A DNA stretch of 61,582 nt from NCBI GenBank assembly GCA_000226015.1, contig JH152854.1:229922-291503 (forward strand). The letters run 5' to 3'. This document shows, piece after piece, positions 56,904 through 61,582 of this stretch (its first letter is position 1; each line of letters starts with the position of its first letter). A program made the position numbers and the translations under genes. Source of the DNA: Mnemiopsis leidyi. Lineage: Eukaryota > Ctenophora > Tentaculata > Lobata > Bolinopsidae. A model generated the notes under the pieces. That model made no database searches, had not been told where the DNA came from, and saw nothing but the letters and a program-made list of their open reading frames with translations.

Positions 56904-59825
56904 TTAAACAAGAGGCTGCTGCTGTTCACCAAGTCTGCTGTAGGCGTAGTTACTTCGTCTTCTCTTGAAGAACTGAAAAAAATTTTGAATGCCATATTGA
57001 ATTGATAACTTCAAGATTTAGAATATTTTTTCGTTTACCAAAGTTTACCCAGTCAACTGAAGTTAAGAGACAACAATTTAAGATTTCATTGAGATCTGAT
57101 GTTAACTCTAAAAACTAACCCTATGTCGGTTGATGTAGAGGGTGTAGACACAGACAGAAAGAAGTACCAAACACAAGAAGTAGGTCAAAGTGTGGTAACT
57201 GGACAGTGTGTCGTCCAAGTTAAACTTCTGTCTGAGCAGGGGGTGTCAGTAGGGAAGTTTACTTACAGGCAAAATGCCCTAAGCGCACTCCTCTAGGATT
57301 GGCGGATCAGGGAATCGGACCCCCGATCTCCTGCGCATTAGAAGTCGGGGTAGATACCACTACACCACCAATCCATGTATTTACTCTTAAATTCATACGA
57401 GCATATTGGTGTCTGAAAAAACCACAAATGAGAACTGAAACTATAGAAACTAAAATAAGACCCAATATCTATCTCACACTGAATATTTTACTGATGAATC
57501 GCCCTTGTGAATATTGTCACTTACTGTTGCATATAATCATCGTATTCTGTCTCGTAAAAGCTTCCTTGACTTATTTGACCGGGCACATCGACTTCAACCT
57601 GCAATAAGGTAATATAACATGAGCATATTGTGTCTAGTTTTTGTATGTTTTGCCAAGCACATGAAAGCACATTACATTTTCTGTAAAAATTTGCCACCTC
57701 AAAAATACAATTTATTCTTTTGTCTAGCCCTAACAAAATTGATACACTTCACGATGAAGAGACACTGTACAGGAGTAAAATTGGGTAAGAATTACAAACT
57801 TGGAAAGGAAATACCTCTTCAATTTTTTGCTGGACGGTTTTATCACTGTCTACAACAGCATAAGTTGGACCATCAGAATAAAGTTCTGAACCGTATTCAG
57901 ATGGCGGTTCGTATGTCTCTCTTTCTTCATCCGCCACACTTTGTTGAGGGTACATAACAAAATCTGCGGAATCCTCATCAGATCCTTCATAGCTAATTGG
58001 GTTATAGGAGGATTCCCGATCATAAGAGTTATTTGAGTCCACTGTGGACTGTTGGCTATTAACAATACTTTCCGTGTCTTCTCCAGTTAGTTCAGTGTCA
58101 TCTGTATCAATTCCTAGATCTTGGATGCTTTCTTGGACAGAGTGTGTGGAAACCGGTTTCAAATAACTGGTATAAGAATTCACTGCATCCAAATCAAAGT
58201 CTTCAAGACTACCCTCATTGTTATTGACATAACTATCAACAAGCTCTTTCTCATAAGGTATGTTGGTTAGGTCTTCTAAATCTTCCAAAAGTTCGTCATC
58301 AATTGGTTCTTCTACATTAGAAACATCCAAAATACTGTTTCCATCTGTGTTTTCAGACATTTCATTTGTTTCATCGACTGAAAAATCGGTACTTGATATA
58401 AAATGACTTTCGGTAAGGTCAACTCTCTCCTGCATATCAGGAGTTTGAGCATTTTTTGCTGTTGTTGAAGGTGGTGCTGTGGTTTCATTGGTATTGTTAG
58501 GGGGAGAATTAATTAAGATTGAAGCATTGTCAAATTCTCCTTGATTACTGTCATCACCATTATTCTCCAGCTGTCCTTCCTCACCAGACAACCCATTAAC
58601 TGCCTGCTCCCTTTCATCACTGTCAAGGCCTTCAATGTATTCCTCAAATCCATCAGCAACAGATTCATTAGTTGGATTAGCATCCTCAGTTCTTTCTGTT
58701 TGTTCCCGTTCATCACTGTCAAGGCCTTCAATGTATTCCTCAAATCCATCAGCAACAGATTCATCAGTTGCATCAGCATCCTCAGTTCTTTCTGTTTGTT
58801 CCCTTTCATCACTGTCAAGGCCTTCAATGTATTCCTCAAATCCATCAGCAACAGACTCATCAGTGGCATCAGCATCCTCATTTCTTTCTGTTTGTTCCCT
58901 TTCATCACTGTCAATGCCTTCGATGTATTCCTCAAATCCATCAGCAACAGATTCTGCGGCATTAACTTCTGAGGAATCATTAACAGCATTTTCCGCAGTG
59001 TATGGGGATTCACTGTCCTCAAATTTTTCAGTTTGATTTTGTGCGCTATTTTCAAAATCTTTTATGTAGCCACTAAATCTATCAGCAACTGATTCACCAG
59101 TTGCTTCTGTTGAACCATGATCGAATGATGCATCTGCAAGAATGTCATTTTCCTCAGCACCCATACTAGTACCTTTAAACCCATTTTCATCTGTATCTCC
59201 AAAAGGTGATACTTCATGATCAGGAAGTGCCCCATCAACTTGTTTGATATACTGGTCCAACTCATCATCAGTCATTGTGTCAATCTTAGCATCTAGCTCA
59301 TCATCAACATTGACATCATCGTCATAACCATCAAATGTATCTGAAGCTGATTTCATTGTTGTATATACAGGGACTCCTGTGGTATCATCTAGATATCTAT
59401 CTTTGAGATAATCTCCTACATCATCATCAACAGTATAGGAACAGGAGAAACCTGAGATAATTTTTGTCAATTCTAAGATATATTATATATAGAACAATTC
59501 CATCTACAACAAGCACCAAAGTATTTTAACAGTAATTTAACAGGGTATAGTGTGATGACATCTCTATTTACAAAGTCATGAACAATAATCCCACAAAGTA
59601 AAGCAAGGTGCATTGACTACAGCAATCAAGAATTTAGTGGGAGTAAAACAATCATTTGCACAATTATTGCAGCAGGTGGAGCCAAAAAAGTGACTGCATT
59701 AATATTTACTTATAATATGTTTATAAACATTATAAATAACATGTATCAAAACGTTTAAAATCACAGTACAAGGGAAACATACCTATAAGGAGAGTAACCA
59801 CCACTGTCTGAAGCCACATCTTCAT
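56904..59825 (-). CDS. Acidic, repeat-bearing type I membrane protein, TGN38/TGOLN2-like in layout
   Basis: Five minus-strand exons (59825-59783, 59451-57815, 57598-57525, 57231-57120, 56972-56904) join in phase to 644 residues. A signal peptide (MKMWLQTVVVTLLIG) leads into a long, very acidic luminal region with four near-identical 32-residue repeats (ESVADGFEEYIEGLDSDERE) and one decayed copy. A transmembrane helix (about 600-619, HTLTYFLCLVLLSVCVYTLY) is followed by a basic tail with YSRL at 633-636, a YxxPhi sorting signal read by clathrin adaptors. Signal peptide, acidic tandem repeats, one helix and a short YxxPhi tail are the layout of TGN38/TGOLN2, which cycles between trans-Golgi network and plasma membrane. 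Homology is not shown: only the layout matches. A tRNA-like sequence lies in intron 3. Confidence 0.75.
57296..57374 (-). tRNA. tRNA-like sequence, probably a pseudogene or tRNA-derived repeat
   Basis: On the minus strand GGATTGG and CCAATCC form a perfect 7-base acceptor helix. TGGTGTAGTGG matches the RNA polymerase III A box exactly, and GGTCCGATTCC matches the B box with one mismatch. The 79-base span has a CTTCTAA stretch that would give anticodon TCT (Arg), but the anticodon stem pairs badly, the T arm is an over-long 8-base helix, and five extra bases precede the acceptor 3' strand. It therefore does not fold as a normal tRNA. It lies in intron 3 of the TGN-like gene on the same strand. 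Confidence 0.45.
58621..58960 (-). repeat. Coding minisatellite, 96-base unit, about 4 copies
   Basis: This is the DNA behind the 32-residue repeats of the TGN-like protein. The unit length is a multiple of three, so the frame is kept. Copies are nearly identical, which suggests recent expansion or gene conversion. The complementary strand is open over the array and yields spurious ORFs. Confidence 0.9.
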
Positions 59826-60189
59826 TGTAAACTAATAGCAATATAATTTTAGAATATATCAATTCAATAACACAGCTACAGTCACACACTGCAGACACAG
59901 TTGCAGTGTATGCATGCATCACAAAGTAGAGTAGAATTACATGTTCTGGGGCTAAGGACACGCTCAGTGCGCCACATGAGTAAGATGGCCGCCATAGAAG
60001 GCCTAGGTCTGACGTGGCTGCATGCTTTGACAAGCTTCATCAGTGGTGCAAACCACTCTGTGAATTCAGAAAGTTTGGCTTTTACAAGATATCGAGAATC
60101 TTGCACTGATTAAGGAGAAGAAAATCTTTATGAGTTTCATAATGCCTAAGTGAGAGGGGTGTTGTTTAAGAGTTGCATGACGTAGGTTT
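59826..60189. other. Upstream region of the TGN-like gene
   Basis: No exon supported. On the minus strand GCTATTAG ends six bases before the ATG. Confidence 0.3.
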
Positions 60190-60406
60190 ACAGATAGACA
60201 GAAATTTTCTTATGCCTTTGAAAGCAACTTGACAATTGAAACAGGTGGTTATTTACACAAAAATCTTATCTATGTACTACATTTTCATCAGTCTGGAGGA
60301 AAAAAATATTGATTCAATTGTACATTGAAAATATTTTTGTGTAAATAACCACCTGATTCACTTGTTGAGTTGTTTCTAGAGGCAGAAGAAAATGCCGTCT
60401 ATCTGT
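60190..60406. mobile_element. Foldback/MITE-like element with about 75-base inverted repeats
   Basis: Left arm ACAGATAGAC...CAGGTGGTTATTTACACAAA pairs with a right arm ending GTCTATCTGT. The inner 23 bases match perfectly, the outer part with about 75-80 % identity. Total about 217 bases with no ORF. No clear target duplication could be fixed. Confidence 0.8.
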
Positions 60407-61456
60407 TTCATAATGTCTTATCACATAGATCATTATATTGATCATGGTGTGCTGGTGCTAGAATTAATACATATTATATTGGCTGAGTTTTAACTTTTGA
60501 TAGCAACACTACAAGTCAACAAACTTATACTACCACCAGGAAGCTTTCATTAGAGCAAGAGCAGTTGACAAAGTGAGACCACTAACGTTCACAAGAATGA
60601 GCAAAAGAATATTCAGTATGCTACAAGTTTAAAAAATTCGAAAAGTTTTCTGCACTGAGCTCATTAATTGTTCATCCAGGGTTTAAGAGTAAGATAAAGG
60701 TGTTTCTGATGGGGAAGAACTTGCCCTGTCCCTCAACAAGCAGAATTACTGTTTTGCAGGCAGTGCAAGAAAACAAGGAGTATGCCCAGTAGGTATTGTG
60801 ACAGGATAATGTTTCTCTAATACTACAGCCATTTCAAACTGGACAATTTTATTCAAAATAATTGACATGAACTTAACTAGGAGGTTAAACGGATGCCCAG
60901 ATGCACAAATACTTTGTGGATGTGTTACCCAACTCGAGCGCGGCTTGAGCTTGCTGCTCTCCTGGCGAGACGTTAGAACGTTAGAAGGATATCATCTTGT
61001 CAACAAATACTGTGCATAAAGGGAAATGGCTGAATACATCATTCATTTTCAATCACCCTGAAAGAATGTAGGAAATGATCAGCCATAACAGGGTAGTCAT
61101 GTTGAATTGAACATTAAGATTCGAGCCCCTTCAGTATAACTGTAAAAGCCTGGGTACAGGTGTAACAAATACAAATACAAATACAACATGAGGCACGCTA
61201 CCATTGTCATACCATTACCATACCATGCCAATGTTGCATATTTACGAAGTTATTTTGCAAAGTTATTCAACTAGGGGGATTAACAAAAAAAAGACTGGTG
61301 GCAAGGGGTCGTATGACTTTGTCCAACCTTTATTAGAAGCGGATAGAGGTAATATGTAATAAAAATGTACGAGTGTGTTTTGACATTTTTTGGAGATTTC
61401 CAAAAAAATGTTTAATTTTTCATGATTTTAATTGTTTATCAAAATTTTTAAAGTAA
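60407..61456. other. Gene-free end region
   Basis: About 1 kb with no gene or repeat that I can support. Confidence 0.35.
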
Positions 61457-61582
61457 GGGGTCGTTCACATTTGACGTCAGCAAATTTTTGGTAATTTTTA
61501 CCCCCCTCCCCCCCCTCTGTCATCAATCGTCATCATGACAAAACCCCCCCTAAATGTCAGAGGTAAATTACCATAATGACAT
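61457..61582. mobile_element. Second copy of the GGGGTCGTTCACA MITE, cut by the window end
   Basis: It starts GGGGTCGTTCACATTTGACG and continues with CAAATTTTTGGTAATTTTTA, a C-run and GTCATCATGAC, matching the reverse complement of the right part of the 13387-13850 element. It is therefore the same family in the opposite orientation. Confidence 0.85.

Noticed and set aside
57296-57374. Functional tRNA-Arg(TCT)
   Set aside because: The anticodon stem does not pair and the T arm is too long, so I call it tRNA-like only.
58513-59055. Long open frames in other phases and on the plus strand over the acidic repeats
   Set aside because: They are shadows of the 96-base coding repeat; only the frame with signal peptide, helix and phased exons is supported.

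Overview
This is eukaryotic nuclear DNA, most likely from an invertebrate animal. Genes are split by GT-AG introns, the sequence is AT-rich, minisatellites are abundant, and the recognisable proteins are animal-like: FAH with exactly the human length, zeta GST, alpha-tubulin, COQ8, LYRM9, C19orf12. I cannot name the species; a cnidarian or another early-branching animal would fit, but that is a guess. I rebuilt gene models by hand from codon phase and splice sites. No expression data or database search was available.

Layout. (1) 1-10.7 kb, plus strand: a 5'-truncated LINE end, two tandem C19orf12-like genes, then maleylacetoacetate isomerase (GSTZ1) followed 558 bases later by fumarylacetoacetase (FAH). 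The last two encode consecutive final steps of tyrosine breakdown. (2) 11.8-12.8 kb, minus: a secreted Cu/Zn superoxide dismutase with a C-terminal tail that looks like a GPI-anchor signal. (3) 12.8-34.1 kb: about 21 kb with no gene I can support, holding a MITE, minisatellites, hairpins and an assembly gap whose two sides duplicate each other. (4) 34.1-36.4 kb, plus: a type I membrane protein with PAN-like, trefoil-like and sushi-like parts. (5) 39.5-49.3 kb, minus: a 14-exon coiled-coil gene whose ninth intron contains a complete alpha-tubulin gene on the opposite strand. (6) 49.9-59.8 kb, minus: a LYRM9-like gene, COQ8 and a TGN38-like membrane protein, packed head to tail.

Themes. Same-strand neighbours lie less than 1 kb apart in two blocks: C19orf12-like x2/GSTZ1/FAH on plus, and TGN-like/COQ8/LYRM9-like/coiled-coil on minus. 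Many ATGs have a 3' splice-site-like AG a few bases upstream, which fits either short 5' UTR introns or spliced-leader trans-splicing. Several proteins are mitochondrial or linked to mitochondria (C19orf12, COQ8, LYRM9). The most unusual signal is a set of tandem repeats that span or abut exon borders and copy the splice site itself: the FAH exon 3 donor about 10 times, the coiled-coil exon 11 acceptor 3 times, and a GTAAGT-rich array just inside GSTZ1 intron 2.
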